A DNA stretch of 64,000 nucleotides from assembly GCF_029210385.1 (NCBI RefSeq), contig NZ_JARGDQ010000008.1, forward strand, positions 62,001 to 126,000, in the 5' to 3' direction. The position numbers were made by a program, and so were the translations under genes. The stretch is from Desulfurivibrio dismutans. GTDB lineage: Bacteria > Desulfobacterota > Desulfobulbia > Desulfobulbales > Desulfurivibrionaceae. This document shows positions 1 through 9,213 of this stretch, piece by piece. The notes beneath the pieces are model-generated. The model did no database searches, had not been told where the DNA came from, and worked only from the letters and a program-made list of their open reading frames with translations. The stretch's first letter is position 1. Every line of letters starts with the position of its first letter.

Positions 1-2
1 TT

Positions 3-902
3 CCGGTGATTGCCATGACCGCATACGGCACCCCGGAGATGGAAGATCGGTTGATGACCATGGGGGCCTTCCAGTACATTGAAAAACCCATCGACTTCAA
101 CCTGCTGCTCAAGAAGATTCTCGATGGGCTGGCGGCGGGCGCCAAAGGGCGGGTCACCGGCATCTCCCTGCCCTCTTTCCTGCAACTGCTGGAGATGGAC
201 CGTAAAACCTGCACCATCACGGTGAAATCCGGCCGACATTACGGCATGCTCTGTTTTGAAAACGGTGAGCTGCTCAATGCCTTTACCGAACCGCTGGAGG
301 GCCTGGAGGCGGCATTTGAAATCATCAACTGGGACCAGGGCGAAATTGAGATTTACAACTTTTGTCGGAACCGCAAACGGACCATCAATGAGCCCTTGGG
401 CTTCATTCTCCTGGAGGCCGCCCGCTTCAGCGACGAAAAAACGGAAAGGGAAGCGGTGGCCGCCGGCAAGAAACAACCAGAAGAGGACCTCGACCCACCT
501 CCCGCCAATCTCCCGTCGGCCCCCGACCTGCCGGAGCCATCCGGGCTGAGTTCCATCGGCGCTGAAATGGAGACCTTGCTCAACGCCACTCCGGGTATCA
601 ACCGGATGGTGCTGGTGACCAACGGTGGCTCCACCATTATTCGCAAAAACGTCGATAACCGTGAGTTCAGACCCTTTATCAGCTACGTGGTGATAACCGC
701 CGACAAACTGCGCAAAGCCATGGGTTACCAGGAACTTCCGCGTCACATCATTCTCTCGCAGGACCGAGGCGGCAAGCTGCTGATCATCCCCGGCCCCGAG
801 GTCACCCTGGGCCTGGAAGTGGACCCGGAGGTATCACCGGTAAAAATCTCGGCCGCCCTCGCTCCGGCCATCGCCGCCGCCAAAATCGGCCACACCGCCT
901 AA
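3..902 (+). CDS. Receiver-PATAN-roadblock signalling protein (5' end outside window)
   Basis: The reading frame is open through the left edge, so the true start lies outside. The first 40 or so residues are the end of a response-regulator receiver domain: MTAYG and the conserved lysine-proline of EKPIDF, followed by the last helix. A PATAN/DUF4388 domain follows at about residues 50-120 (VTGISLPSFLQLLEMD, GMLCFENGEL), then a proline-rich linker at about 155-180. The C-terminal 110 residues look like a roadblock/LC7 fold (ATPGINRMVLVTNGG). Receiver-PATAN proteins are known to join two-component signalling to motility or surface behaviour in deltaproteobacteria; that role is inferred here. The next gene, 16 bp downstream, is another roadblock-like protein, so the two probably form one operon and may pair. 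The aspartate phosphorylation site is outside the window. Confidence 0.75.
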   Translation, partial: PVIAMTAYGTPEMEDRLMTMGAFQYIEKPIDFNLLLKKILDGLAAGAKGRVTGISLPSFLQLLEMDRKTCTITVKSGRHYGMLCFENGELLNAFTEPLEGLEAAFEIINWDQGEIEIYNFCRNRKRTINEPLGFILLEAARFSDEKTEREAVAAGKKQPEEDLDPPPANLPSAPDLPEPSGLSSIGAEMETLLNATPGINRMVLVTNGGSTIIRKNVDNREFRPFISYVVITADKLRKAMGYQELPRHIILSQDRGGKLLIIPGPEVTLGLEVDPEVSPVKISAALAPAIAAAKIGHTA

Positions 903-918
903 CACAAGGAGAGCAGGC

Positions 919-1560
919 ATGGATGACTTACTGCAAGAAATCACAATGCTGCCGGGGGTTAAAGGAGCTTTCCTGGCCATGAGCGAACCTCAACTGGTGT
1001 TTTCCGATCTGCCCGACGGTTACCCGCCGGAGACCATGGCCCAGATCGAGGTCGCCATGGAGCGGATCTTTAAGATGAACGAGCCCTGCAAGCTCACCGT
1101 CAACTCCGTGGAGATGCTCTTTGACGATACCATGATGCTGGCCAAACAGGTCAGCGAAGGCTGCAACCTGGTAATCCTCGGTGAGCCGGACAGCAACTTC
1201 GCGCTGCTTAACATGACCAGCACCATGTTGCTGGGTGAGTTGCGCAGCCAGGCAGAAAGGATTCGCCGTGACCCGCCGGCGGCGGCCCCGGCCGCCACCG
1301 GCGATGGCGACAGCCGGGATTTTGAGGTGGTCAGGGAAAAAGACCCCCTGAAAAGTGCGCTGCCGGTGTTGGAGGAATCACTGGCCCGGGCCATCGGCCC
1401 CATTGCCGGCATGGTGACCAGGGAAACCGTTGAACAGTGGCTGCAGGAGGGATCCTGTCAAAAAGCGCGGTTCCCCGAACTGATCGATGCTTTTTGCCGG
1501 GAAATCGATGACCCGGCCATGGAAAAGGAGTTCCGGGCCAATGTCGCATCACTGCTGTAA
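919..1560 (+). CDS. Roadblock/LC7-like protein
   Basis: A 213-residue soluble protein with a good Shine-Dalgarno (AAGGAGAG) before the ATG. The first 120 residues (LQEITMLPGVKGAFLAMSE, then a long helix, CNLVILGEPDSNFALLN) have the length and alternation of a roadblock/LC7 domain. In bacteria this fold, as in MglB, scaffolds small GTPases or works next to receiver-PATAN proteins. An alanine/proline linker at about 118-130 leads to a helical tail of about 80 residues that I cannot assign. The gene follows the receiver-PATAN-roadblock gene closely, so co-expression is likely. No signal peptide or membrane segment is visible. The fold assignment rests on pattern, not on a search. Confidence 0.6.
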   Translation: MDDLLQEITMLPGVKGAFLAMSEPQLVFSDLPDGYPPETMAQIEVAMERIFKMNEPCKLTVNSVEMLFDDTMMLAKQVSEGCNLVILGEPDSNFALLNMTSTMLLGELRSQAERIRRDPPAAAPAATGDGDSRDFEVVREKDPLKSALPVLEESLARAIGPIAGMVTRETVEQWLQEGSCQKARFPELIDAFCREIDDPAMEKEFRANVASLL

Positions 1561-1669
1561 TCGACTTTTAGTGTAACCAAACAGAACCTTGGCCAAGGTC
1601 GCGCCCGGAAAACGGGCAGCCGGCGAACCGGGCAGGTAACTGCTTACCGTATCAGAAAAGGAGTAAAAG

Positions 1670-2545
1670 ATGGGCATTCGTATGAGATCCGTTTTGGTCA
1701 TGGGGGTTTTGGGTTTTCTGGCTATCGCCGTGATCGGTTTTGCCAGCTATCGTTTAAGTGTCAATAATGCCTTAAACGAAGCACAGATCAAGAGCGATAT
1801 CGTTTTGAACTACGCCATGGCCACCCGTTTGTACATGCAACGCGTCCAGCGTCCCCTGGCCCTGGCCCTGGTGGAGGAAGACCGTTTCTACCCCGAGCTG
1901 ATGTCCGGCTTCGTCTCCGCCCGGGGAACTTTTGAGATTTTCGAAGAACTCTATCCCGGCTACATCTTCAAACAGGCCACCCTGGATCCTCTCAACCCTT
2001 ACAACCTGGCGGATCGTGACGAAGTCCGAATCATTGAACACTTCCAGGACAACCCGGAACTTACCTCCACCCAGGGTCAGCTCGCCAAAAACGGCACCGA
2101 CCTCTATTACTTTGCCCAGCCGATTCGGGTGGACCGGGAAGGGTGTCTCTCCTGCCATGGTGACCCTGCCGACGCCCCGAAAGATCAGGTGGAGATTTAC
2201 GGCGACCAGAACGGCTACCACTGGAATATGAATGAAACCGTGGCCGCTTTTGTGGTTTACATTCCCACCGCCGAGGCCATTGCCGCCGCCAAAACGCTGT
2301 CCATTACCCTGGTGCTGATCGGGGCGACGGGAATTGCCATCATGCTGTTTATCATCGGCTGGTTTCTCAACCGGGATGTGGTCAACCCCATTGTTCGCCT
2401 GGCGGAACGGACGGAAAGCTTCAGCTTCGGCAAGAACCTGGATGAACCCATCGACCGCAACGCCGTCGGCGAAGTCGGCACCCTGGCCCAGGCCATTGAA
2501 AGATTGCGGATCAGTCTGAAGAAACTGTTGCAACGCAGCCGTTAG
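1670..2545 (+). CDS. Membrane c-haem sensor protein (DUF3365/Tll0287-like) with HAMP
   Basis: A 291-residue protein with an N-terminal transmembrane helix (about residues 8-26), an extracytoplasmic domain, a second helix (about 208-232) and a HAMP-like segment starting NRDVVNPIVRLAER. The periplasmic part holds one covalent haem c site, C159-L-S-C162-H163, in the context GCLSCHGDP. This is typical of the DUF3365/Tll0287-like sensor domain, usually attached to histidine kinases or chemoreceptors. No kinase or methyl-accepting domain follows; the protein stops after HAMP and one helix. It may be a stand-alone redox sensor that signals through a partner, or a truncated receptor. The start is supported by AAAAGGAG seven bases upstream. 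The next gene begins 10 bp after the stop. Confidence 0.75.
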   Translation: MGIRMRSVLVMGVLGFLAIAVIGFASYRLSVNNALNEAQIKSDIVLNYAMATRLYMQRVQRPLALALVEEDRFYPELMSGFVSARGTFEIFEELYPGYIFKQATLDPLNPYNLADRDEVRIIEHFQDNPELTSTQGQLAKNGTDLYYFAQPIRVDREGCLSCHGDPADAPKDQVEIYGDQNGYHWNMNETVAAFVVYIPTAEAIAAAKTLSITLVLIGATGIAIMLFIIGWFLNRDVVNPIVRLAERTESFSFGKNLDEPIDRNAVGEVGTLAQAIERLRISLKKLLQRSR

Positions 2546-2555
2546 GAGCAAGACC

Positions 2556-3425
2556 ATGAAGAGAAACTCACTGCTGCTGCCAGGCCTGGGGGCTATTTGC
2601 CTGCTGATGCTGAATCCGGGCCCGGCGGCCGGCGCTGCCGACTGTGAGGAGCTGAGAAAAAACATCCAGCAGGAACGCAACCTGATCAGAAAACAGCAGT
2701 TGCTGGATGAAGCCGTGGCGGCCTGCCCGCAGGACGCCCGGATTCATTACGAAAAAGGCTACGGAGAAGAACGCCTGCGCCGTTACGACCAGGCCCTGTC
2801 CTATTACCTGCGGGCGGTGGAACTGGACCCGGATTTTGCCCGGGCCTTTTTCGGGCTGGGCGATGTGTACGTGGTGCTGGGCAACCTGGGGCCGGCCATC
2901 CAGGCTTACGAGGCCGGCCTGGCCCTGGACCCCGACCACGTCCGGGCCCGCTCGTCGCTGGAGTTGGCCCAGATCAAGTACCGCTCGGAACGGGGCGAAC
3001 AGATCACCCCGGACGAGTTCGTCCGGGTAATGCAGGAAAGCCGCCAGCAGGGCACCACCGCCGGAGCCCTGGACGGCCCGCTGTTGCGGATGCAGATCCT
3101 CTTTCAGATCAACTCCGCCGAATTGACCGCCAGTGCCAAAGAGCAACTGGCCATGGTGGGGGCGGCCCTGACCGATCCCGCCCTGAGCGGGCAGCGGTTT
3201 GAGATCGCCGGCCATACCGACAGTACCGGCTCCCCGGAGGTCAACCTGCCGCTGTCCAAGGAACGCGCCGAGCAGGTCCGGCAATATCTGATGGAGGAAT
3301 ACGGAGTTTCCCCGGAGCGCTTGACCATCGCCTACTATGGCGACACCCGGCCGGCTGTTCCCAACGATACGGCGGCCAACCGGGCAATCAACCGCCGGGT
3401 TGAGTTCCGAAGACTCAGTGATTAG
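2556..3425 (+). CDS. TPR-OmpA periplasmic protein
   Basis: A 289-residue exported protein. Residues 1-26 are a signal peptide ending AAGA. Residues 50-150 contain about three TPR-like repeats (QDARIHYEKGYGEERLRRYD, FARAFFGLGDVYVVLGNLG). The C-terminal 110 residues are an OmpA-type peptidoglycan-binding domain, with FQINSAEL, the diagnostic GHTDSTGSPEVN, LSKERAEQVRQYL and NRRVEFR. It probably sits in the outer membrane or periplasm bound to peptidoglycan. It follows the haem-sensor gene by 10 bp, so the two may share a transcript. It converges with the histidine kinase gene only 3 bp beyond its stop. Confidence 0.85.
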   Translation: MKRNSLLLPGLGAICLLMLNPGPAAGAADCEELRKNIQQERNLIRKQQLLDEAVAACPQDARIHYEKGYGEERLRRYDQALSYYLRAVELDPDFARAFFGLGDVYVVLGNLGPAIQAYEAGLALDPDHVRARSSLELAQIKYRSERGEQITPDEFVRVMQESRQQGTTAGALDGPLLRMQILFQINSAELTASAKEQLAMVGAALTDPALSGQRFEIAGHTDSTGSPEVNLPLSKERAEQVRQYLMEEYGVSPERLTIAYYGDTRPAVPNDTAANRAINRRVEFRRLSD

Positions 3426-3428
3426 TGA

Positions 3429-4508
3429 TTAACAGGCGTTACCGGTCGCCGACTGGCACGGGTCAGGATGCCGGTCGGTTACCGGCAGGGTCAGGATAAA
3501 GGCCGAGCCCTGGTCTTTAACACTCTCCAACCGAATCCCGCAGCGCATCTGGGCCAGCATTTTTTTGACGATCACCAGCCCAAGCCCCGTGCCATGGGAC
3601 TTAGTGGTAAAGAAGGGTTTGAAGGCATCTTTGGCCAGTTCGTCGGACATGCCGCAACCGTTGTCGCCGATCACCAGTTGCACCGCATCGCGCCGTTTGC
3701 GGCTCAGCACCACCAGCCGCGGGTGGTCCACCCCGCCCATGGCGTCCAGGGCATTGGCAAAGAGATTCATGATCACGTGCTGCAGGGCCCTGGTGTCCAC
3801 CACCACCCGCTGCGCATCCGGCGCCAGTTCCAGCCGCACGTCAATGTTCCGGGCCCGCAGATCGCTGCCCATCAGCTGCAGCAGGTCTTCAAAAAACAAA
3901 ACCAGATCAACCTCGCTGGTTTTTGGCACCTCAAACATGCTGAAGTTTTTGAATGACTTCAGCAACACCTCCATCTTGCCGATCTCACCGGCAATCCGCT
4001 GCAGGTAGACATCGGTTTCTTCGTTGGAATACTTGTGGATGTTGTTCTGCAGGACCATCAAGGCCATCTTGATGGAGTTGAGCGGGTTACCGATTTCATG
4101 ACGAATCCCGGAAAAGAGGCAACCGATGTTGTTCATCATCTCGGTGGCCTCGTCAACCGCCGCCAGCCGGTGCTGATCGGTAATATCCTGCACAAAAACC
4201 GAGACATACCGGCCATGGTTGGGCAAACAGCTGACGGTGTAACCCAGCATCCGGTGCTCATAGCGGACAATGGCCTGCCGACTTTTTTTCCTCCCGGGCC
4301 GCTGCAGGTTTTCCAGCTCGGCGCCAAGCAGCCGACTCAACTCATGATAGCCCGGAATCCCCCCCAAAGACTCCAGCAAGCCCCGGGCATGCTGGTTGAC
4401 AAAAGAAACCGCCTCCTCCACGGTGTCGAGTACCAGCAGGCCGGTATCGATATCACCCAGGATATCACGAAATATGCAGGGGGAATCACAACTGGCAGTC
4501 ATAACCAC
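3429..4508 (-). CDS. Sensor histidine kinase, PAS plus HATPase, no membrane segment
   Basis: A 359-residue protein. The N-terminal 115 residues look like a PAS domain (DIDTGLLVLDTVEEAVSFVN, then YVSVFVQDITDQHR). The phospho-acceptor helix follows with His137 in RHEIGNPLNSIK. A GHKL ATPase domain follows with the N box (NLFANALDAMGG), the G1 motif (IGDNGCGM) and the G2 motif (GTGLGLVIVKKML). No transmembrane segment is seen, so it is a cytoplasmic sensor of unknown signal. It has no adjacent response regulator. The first ATG has little ribosome-binding support, and an ATG two codons later is equally possible. Its start lies just after the terminator of the lipoprotein gene, so it needs its own promoter. 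Confidence 0.85.
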   Translation of the reverse strand: MVMTASCDSPCIFRDILGDIDTGLLVLDTVEEAVSFVNQHARGLLESLGGIPGYHELSRLLGAELENLQRPGRKKSRQAIVRYEHRMLGYTVSCLPNHGRYVSVFVQDITDQHRLAAVDEATEMMNNIGCLFSGIRHEIGNPLNSIKMALMVLQNNIHKYSNEETDVYLQRIAGEIGKMEVLLKSFKNFSMFEVPKTSEVDLVLFFEDLLQLMGSDLRARNIDVRLELAPDAQRVVVDTRALQHVIMNLFANALDAMGGVDHPRLVVLSRKRRDAVQLVIGDNGCGMSDELAKDAFKPFFTTKSHGTGLGLVIVKKMLAQMRCGIRLESVKDQGSAFILTLPVTDRHPDPCQSATGNAC

Positions 4509-4510
4509 AC

Positions 4511-4561
4511 GGGAATAAAAGGAAGCGCCATACCGCCGGCCGTTGGGCCGGCGGTATGGCG
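4511..4561 (-). terminator. Intrinsic terminator of the lipoprotein gene
   Basis: A perfect 16-bp stem (arms 4526-4541 and 4546-4561) closes a GTTG loop. Read leftward, it is followed by a T-rich tract with TTTTATT. It lies 7 bp past the stop of the leftward lipoprotein gene, so it should end that transcript before the kinase gene. Confidence 0.85.
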
Positions 4562-4568
4562 GGACTGA

Positions 4569-5738
4569 TCAGTCTTTGGCGTTGTAGAAGAGATATTCAA
4601 GCACCCGCTCCTGGGGCAGGTATTCGGTGCCGGTGGTGCCGGCTACCGTATGATAGGAGCTGTAAACCACCACCCCGTCACCATGGATAAAACGCATGGT
4701 AAGCGGCTGGATCGGCTCATCCAAGGTGATAATACCCTCAAGGTCACCCTGCACCAAAGTGGTAACACTAGCACCCTCGGACGAATCAACCGGATTCAAT
4801 AAGTGCCAGCCACCAGCAAAACCGGTGAGGAAAATACCGTTGTCAGGAGCAAGACAGGCACCATCGGTACAGGTCACGCTGGCCAACCAATTGGCCAGCG
4901 GGGCGTAGACCACTTCCGATTCAGGCTGAGCGCCACTAGGACCTGAAGCGATTCTCTCCACATACTCCACAAAGGGCTGAATCACAAAAGGGCTGGCCAA
5001 ATCGGTGGCATACAGCCGGCCACCCTGCTCCACATAATTTCTTAAGATATCGTTATCAACGCCGGAAGCTGAAGCTCCACAATTTACGTAAACAATGTCA
5101 TATTCTTCGATTTTGAATACTCCTGGCTCCACCTCCGCAAAAAGCTCTGAGGCTGCGAAGGCGCCGTACAGATCAAAAGTTTCCGTACCTGTCACCAGTT
5201 GGCCAGAATCATTCACCTCACCCAATCCCAGCTTGGCCAGCACATTTTCAATATTGTCATATGCGCCTTGAATTACCGCAATATTGGCCGCCCCCTGTTC
5301 AACCGAGGACGAAAAGACTATATCGCTGGTGGTCCCTACCACCAGGGTCGTCTCGACGGACCAGGCATCCTTGGTGGCTTTAATGGTTACCTCGGCACCC
5401 TCGGCATAATCTTCGGGCAACGTCAACTCGTAGTTGCCTTGATCGTCGGTACAGGTCCAAGCCACCCAAGCTTCCGCCGGTTCGTCGCAGGTTGCTTCCG
5501 AACGCACCGCCAGGCTGCTGGTGGTGTTTGAGTCCGGAATATAAACCGTGGCATTGGGGATCGGGGTTGAACCGTTGGGGGCATACAGGGTGCCGCTGAC
5601 CACCTCTCCGGTTTCAATCGGATCATCATTACCATTGATTTCGTCATCATCCTTCTTCTTACTGCTGGATGAACTGCTGCTGCAACCGACAAAGGCCAGC
5701 AGCATGACACCGGCTACCAACATGGTCAATTTCTTCAT
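4569..5738 (-). CDS. Surface or periplasmic lipoprotein with Ig-like/carboxypeptidase-regulatory-like domain
   Basis: A 389-residue predicted lipoprotein. The signal peptide is followed by a lipobox with Cys19 (LLAFVGC), then a run of serines, lysines and acidic residues typical of a flexible tether. Residues 45-135 resemble a carboxypeptidase-regulatory or SpaA-like beta domain (VVSGTLYAPNG, NYELTLPEDYAEGAEVTIKA). The remainder resembles a ThuA/GATase-like alpha-beta domain (YDIVYVNCGASASG, LRNYVEQGGRLYATDLAS). The combination suggests an exported recognition or structural protein; I do not know its substrate. The ribosome-binding site is strong (AAGGAGGG) and the gene has its own terminator, so it appears to be a single transcription unit. 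Confidence 0.65.
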   Translation of the reverse strand: MKKLTMLVAGVMLLAFVGCSSSSSSSKKKDDDEINGNDDPIETGEVVSGTLYAPNGSTPIPNATVYIPDSNTTSSLAVRSEATCDEPAEAWVAWTCTDDQGNYELTLPEDYAEGAEVTIKATKDAWSVETTLVVGTTSDIVFSSSVEQGAANIAVIQGAYDNIENVLAKLGLGEVNDSGQLVTGTETFDLYGAFAASELFAEVEPGVFKIEEYDIVYVNCGASASGVDNDILRNYVEQGGRLYATDLASPFVIQPFVEYVERIASGPSGAQPESEVVYAPLANWLASVTCTDGACLAPDNGIFLTGFAGGWHLLNPVDSSEGASVTTLVQGDLEGIITLDEPIQPLTMRFIHGDGVVVYSSYHTVAGTTGTEYLPQERVLEYLFYNAKD

Positions 5739-6128
5739 TTTTTACCCTCCTTCCAGGTAAATTGTTTACCAACTCCCCACTGCGGGGACCCACCCGTTAT
5801 TTCCGGCCAGCCAGCAGTTTGGAGTTACAAAATGATGGCCACCTGCTTAAGCCTAGCTTTCTGGAATAACGATTGTCAAATGCAAAAAAGCAACTCGTAC
5901 AGCTACGCCATTTCCCTGCTATGTTAACATAACGATACGATAGCGTCATCACTCAAATGGGTGATTTTAACTGGTGCCGAAAATTGTCTGACCATGCAAC
6001 GAGAGCGCCGGCAACACTTTATGGCGTAAAATATTTTTTTATGGTTTGCTGTTGGTAAGGCGTCGGCAATCAGTTTACCATTTGCCTGACTGTCACCCTC
6101 CAGACAAGGATCTTAAGGAGCTTGGTCC
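5739..6128. promoter_or_regulatory. Divergent intergenic region with candidate promoter and palindrome
   Basis: This 390-bp gap separates the leftward lipoprotein gene from the rightward protease/barrel gene. On the minus strand TTGACA (5879-5874) with a weak TAGGCT 18 bp further on could drive the lipoprotein gene. A perfect 12-bp palindrome, TATGTTAACATA (5920-5931), and a small hairpin at 5948-5965 are possible operators. AAGGAG at 6115-6120 is the ribosome-binding site of the rightward gene. No gene is seen. Confidence 0.4.
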
Positions 6129-9101
6129 ATGCCGCACCGCCGACGCTTTTTGGCCCTATTCAGCACCTTTTTGCTCGCCGTTCTGGCGCTGCTGCTCTGT
6201 CCGCCGGCGGGGCAGGCCTTTGCGCCTTACCCCTCCCATTACCGCTGGTACACCCTGCACACCGAGCAATTCGCCATTCATTACCCCCGCCACCTGGCGA
6301 CACAGGCCGAGCACACGGCGCAAGTGGCCGAACAGGTACATGGCGAGTTAACCGCCCGTTTTGCTTGGACCCCCTGGGGCCGAACCCAGGTGGTGCTCAC
6401 CGACCACATGGATTTCTCCAACGCCCTGGCCACCTCCTTTCCATACAATACCGTGGTGCTGATGCTGCGGCCCGCCGCCCCCGGGGAAGAGCTGGCCAAT
6501 TACCGGGACTGGCTGCACCTGCTTTTTGCCCATGAATATGCCCATATCGTGCATCTTGACCAGGTCCGCGGCCCAAACCGGCTGGTGCGCGGCGTTTTTG
6601 GGCGCATCCTTTCCCCCTGGAGCTTTCCCAACTGGTTTTCCCCTAAATGGCAGGTGGAAGGGCTGGCCACCTATGAAGAGACCCGCCTTACCGGTTACGG
6701 CCGCACCGGGGGCAGCTATTTTGCGATGATCGTCCGCTCGGCGGCCCTGGCGGAACAGTTCCCAACCCTGGCCCAGATGCAGGGGTTTCATGCCAGTTGG
6801 CCGGGGGGCAAAAACCGTTATGTCTTCGGGGCCGAGTTCACCGACTACATTGCCGGCAAGCATGGCGAGGCCGGGCTCTACGAGCAGACCATGGATTATG
6901 CCGGACGCCTGCTGCCCTTCCGGCTCAACGCCTCCTTTGACCGGACCATCGGCGAGCGGCCCGGCTCCCTGTGGCGGGAGTGGAAACACACGGTGGAAAA
7001 ACAGGCCGCCACCCTGCAGCAGCAGGTGGCCCGACAAGGCGAAACCACGGGTGAAGAGCTGACCAGGCGCGGTTACCGGATCGGAGCACCACGTTTTTCC
7101 GGCGACGGCCGTTTCCTGGCCTATACCGAAAGCGGCGCCCGGGAGTATCCGTCGCTGCGGCTGCTGGACCTGGCCGACGGCCAGGACAGGGAACTGGCCA
7201 AAGCCCCCGGCGCCACCGGCCTGTCGTTTGCCCCCGATGACCGGCGGCTGGCCTTCTCCCGCTGGGAGCGGGTTCGTTCCTACCAGCTTTATTCCGATCT
7301 TTATCTCCACGACCTGCAAGCAAGGGAAACCCGGCGCCTGACCACCGGCGCCCGCCTGCGCGACCCCGATTTTCACCCCGAAGACAACCTGCTGATCGCC
7401 GTGCGCGAGGGCGAAGGCACCACCACCCTGGTGCTGGTGGACCCGGACCACGGTGATTTCAAGCCCCTGCGGAACGAGCCTGACCCCGTGATTTACGGCC
7501 GTCCCCGCTGGTCCCCCAACGGTCGCCGGCTGGCGGTGACCGCCTGGCGGGATGGTCAACCGGGGCTGGAACTGATTGACGCTCGCAACGGCGAGGTGAC
7601 AAGGTTGCTCAGCGCCGATCGCGCTACCCTGGCCTGGCCGGTTTGGAGCCGGTACGGGGAGTATCTCTATTTCACCTACGATCTCGACGGCATTCACAAT
7701 ATTTACCGCCTGCAGCCGGCCACCGGCCGGCTGGCGCGAGTGACCAACGTGGTGGGCGGCGCCTTTGAACCAGCCCGATGCCCGCACAGTGGCCGCCTGG
7801 TTTTCTCCGGCTATTCGGCCAGCGGTTATGATCTGGTACTGCTGGAAGAGTACACCGCCGAGGAGGTGGCGGCGGAGTTTGCCCCAGCCGACACCGCCTG
7901 GCGGCCCCCCGTCGTTGCCACCGTCATGGAACCGCCCGCCGATATTCAGCAGCAAGCGGAAGAGGACGAACCTGCCGTCATCCTCTCCCGCCACCGCTAC
8001 CGGGCCGGCGCCACCCTGCTGCCCCGGGCCTGGTTCCCAGCCTTTGCCGTCGATGAGGAAGGGAGCAACTACGGTTTGTCCGTGGAGTCTTTCGATCCGC
8101 TGCGGCGCCATTATCTCCATGGCACAGCCCTTTACGGATCGGCCAGCCACCGCTGGGCCTGGGCTGCCACCTACCGGAATCACTGGTTTTTTCCGATCAT
8201 CGAACTGCACGCCAGTGATTTTGCCGCCAAGCACGGTTATCTGTGGGCCCCGCCCGCCGATGAAGAGGGTTACCGGTCGCTGCCCAGCTACTGGGAACGG
8301 CGGCGCAATCTGCAGGCCTCTTTGCTGGTCCCCCTGCTGCGGCTGCGCTGGGGCCTGGTCGGCCGGCTCGGGGTGCGGGAACAGCGCCTGGAAGCCTTGA
8401 AGGGCTGGCCGGCGGGCGAAGAAGCTCCCGCCCAGGGCCGGCTCCGAGGCACGGTGGCCGGGATCAGCTTTGACAACCGGGAACAGCCGGGACTGGCGAT
8501 TTCGCCGGAAAGCGGCGTGCTGGCGTCACTCCAGTGGAACCATTTCAACGACTCTCTGGGCGGGGATTTCAATATCGACGAGTTTATCATGGAAACCCGA
8601 GCTTTCCTGCGGGTGCCTTTTTTGCGGCGGCATGTGCTGGCCTGGTGGCTCAAAGGCGGCCTGGCGGAAGGTGATCGCCTGCTGCAAAGGCGCTTTCAAC
8701 TGGGAGGCTTCATGCCGCCCGAGGCGCTGCTGGGCGAAAGCGGCGGCGGCTTTCCCCTGCGCGGCTACCCCCAGGCGGTGCAACGGGGGGATCGCATCCT
8801 GCGCTCCACCCTGGAATACCGTTTCCCGCTGATTTATCATGAAGCCGGCCCGGCGATCTTCCCCCTGTTTCTGGACCGCAGCCACCTGACCCTGTTCGGT
8901 GAAGCCGGGGCTGCCTGGGACGGCTCCTGGGAGAGTGACAACCGCATCAAATCCTCGGTGGGCACCGAGTACAAGCTGAATCTGGTGCTGGGCCACCTGA
9001 TTCACCTGGACCTGCGGCTGGGCCTGGCCCACCGGCTGGACTCCGCCCGCCCCCGGGAAGACCGGACCATGCTCTATCTGGCCCTGGGGCACCAGTTTTA
9101 A
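6129..9101 (+). CDS. Exported zinc-protease-like / TolB-propeller / outer-membrane barrel protein
   Basis: A 990-residue protein with a signal peptide (residues 1-30, ending GQAFA). Residues 35-300 resemble a gluzincin metallopeptidase, with the zinc motif H135-E-Y-A-H139 and a likely third ligand in WQVEGLATYEE (Glu177). Residues 310-590 contain repeated PD40/TolB propeller strands (GAPRFSGDGRFLAYTESG, LSFAPDDRRLAFSRWE, GRPRWSPNGRRLAVTAW). The last 300 residues look like a BamA/surface-antigen-type barrel (GTVAGISFDNREQPGLAISPE, RGYPQAVQRGD) and end in the aromatic residue F, as outer-membrane proteins do. The parts are known separately and in similar combinations; the substrate is unknown. 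It is preceded by AAGGAG nine bases before the ATG. Confidence 0.75.
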   Translation: MPHRRRFLALFSTFLLAVLALLLCPPAGQAFAPYPSHYRWYTLHTEQFAIHYPRHLATQAEHTAQVAEQVHGELTARFAWTPWGRTQVVLTDHMDFSNALATSFPYNTVVLMLRPAAPGEELANYRDWLHLLFAHEYAHIVHLDQVRGPNRLVRGVFGRILSPWSFPNWFSPKWQVEGLATYEETRLTGYGRTGGSYFAMIVRSAALAEQFPTLAQMQGFHASWPGGKNRYVFGAEFTDYIAGKHGEAGLYEQTMDYAGRLLPFRLNASFDRTIGERPGSLWREWKHTVEKQAATLQQQVARQGETTGEELTRRGYRIGAPRFSGDGRFLAYTESGAREYPSLRLLDLADGQDRELAKAPGATGLSFAPDDRRLAFSRWERVRSYQLYSDLYLHDLQARETRRLTTGARLRDPDFHPEDNLLIAVREGEGTTTLVLVDPDHGDFKPLRNEPDPVIYGRPRWSPNGRRLAVTAWRDGQPGLELIDARNGEVTRLLSADRATLAWPVWSRYGEYLYFTYDLDGIHNIYRLQPATGRLARVTNVVGGAFEPARCPHSGRLVFSGYSASGYDLVLLEEYTAEEVAAEFAPADTAWRPPVVATVMEPPADIQQQAEEDEPAVILSRHRYRAGATLLPRAWFPAFAVDEEGSNYGLSVESFDPLRRHYLHGTALYGSASHRWAWAATYRNHWFFPIIELHASDFAAKHGYLWAPPADEEGYRSLPSYWERRRNLQASLLVPLLRLRWGLVGRLGVREQRLEALKGWPAGEEAPAQGRLRGTVAGISFDNREQPGLAISPESGVLASLQWNHFNDSLGGDFNIDEFIMETRAFLRVPFLRRHVLAWWLKGGLAEGDRLLQRRFQLGGFMPPEALLGESGGGFPLRGYPQAVQRGDRILRSTLEYRFPLIYHEAGPAIFPLFLDRSHLTLFGEAGAAWDGSWESDNRIKSSVGTEYKLNLVLGHLIHLDLRLGLAHRLDSARPREDRTMLYLALGHQF

Positions 9102-9213
9102 AAACCGCCTGACAGAAGAACAGCTGGGTCAAATTCAGGCCATGACAGCCGGCCGACGGTCGGCTAAAATAGCCAGTGAGACGCCGAGAACTTACCACCA
9201 AAGGATTATGATT

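Noticed and set aside
6348-8234. Long open frame (about 628 codons) on the minus strand opposite the protease-barrel gene
   Set aside because: The composition is glycine/glutamine-rich shadow coding of a GC-rich gene, with no ribosome-binding site or domain; the plus strand has clear domains.
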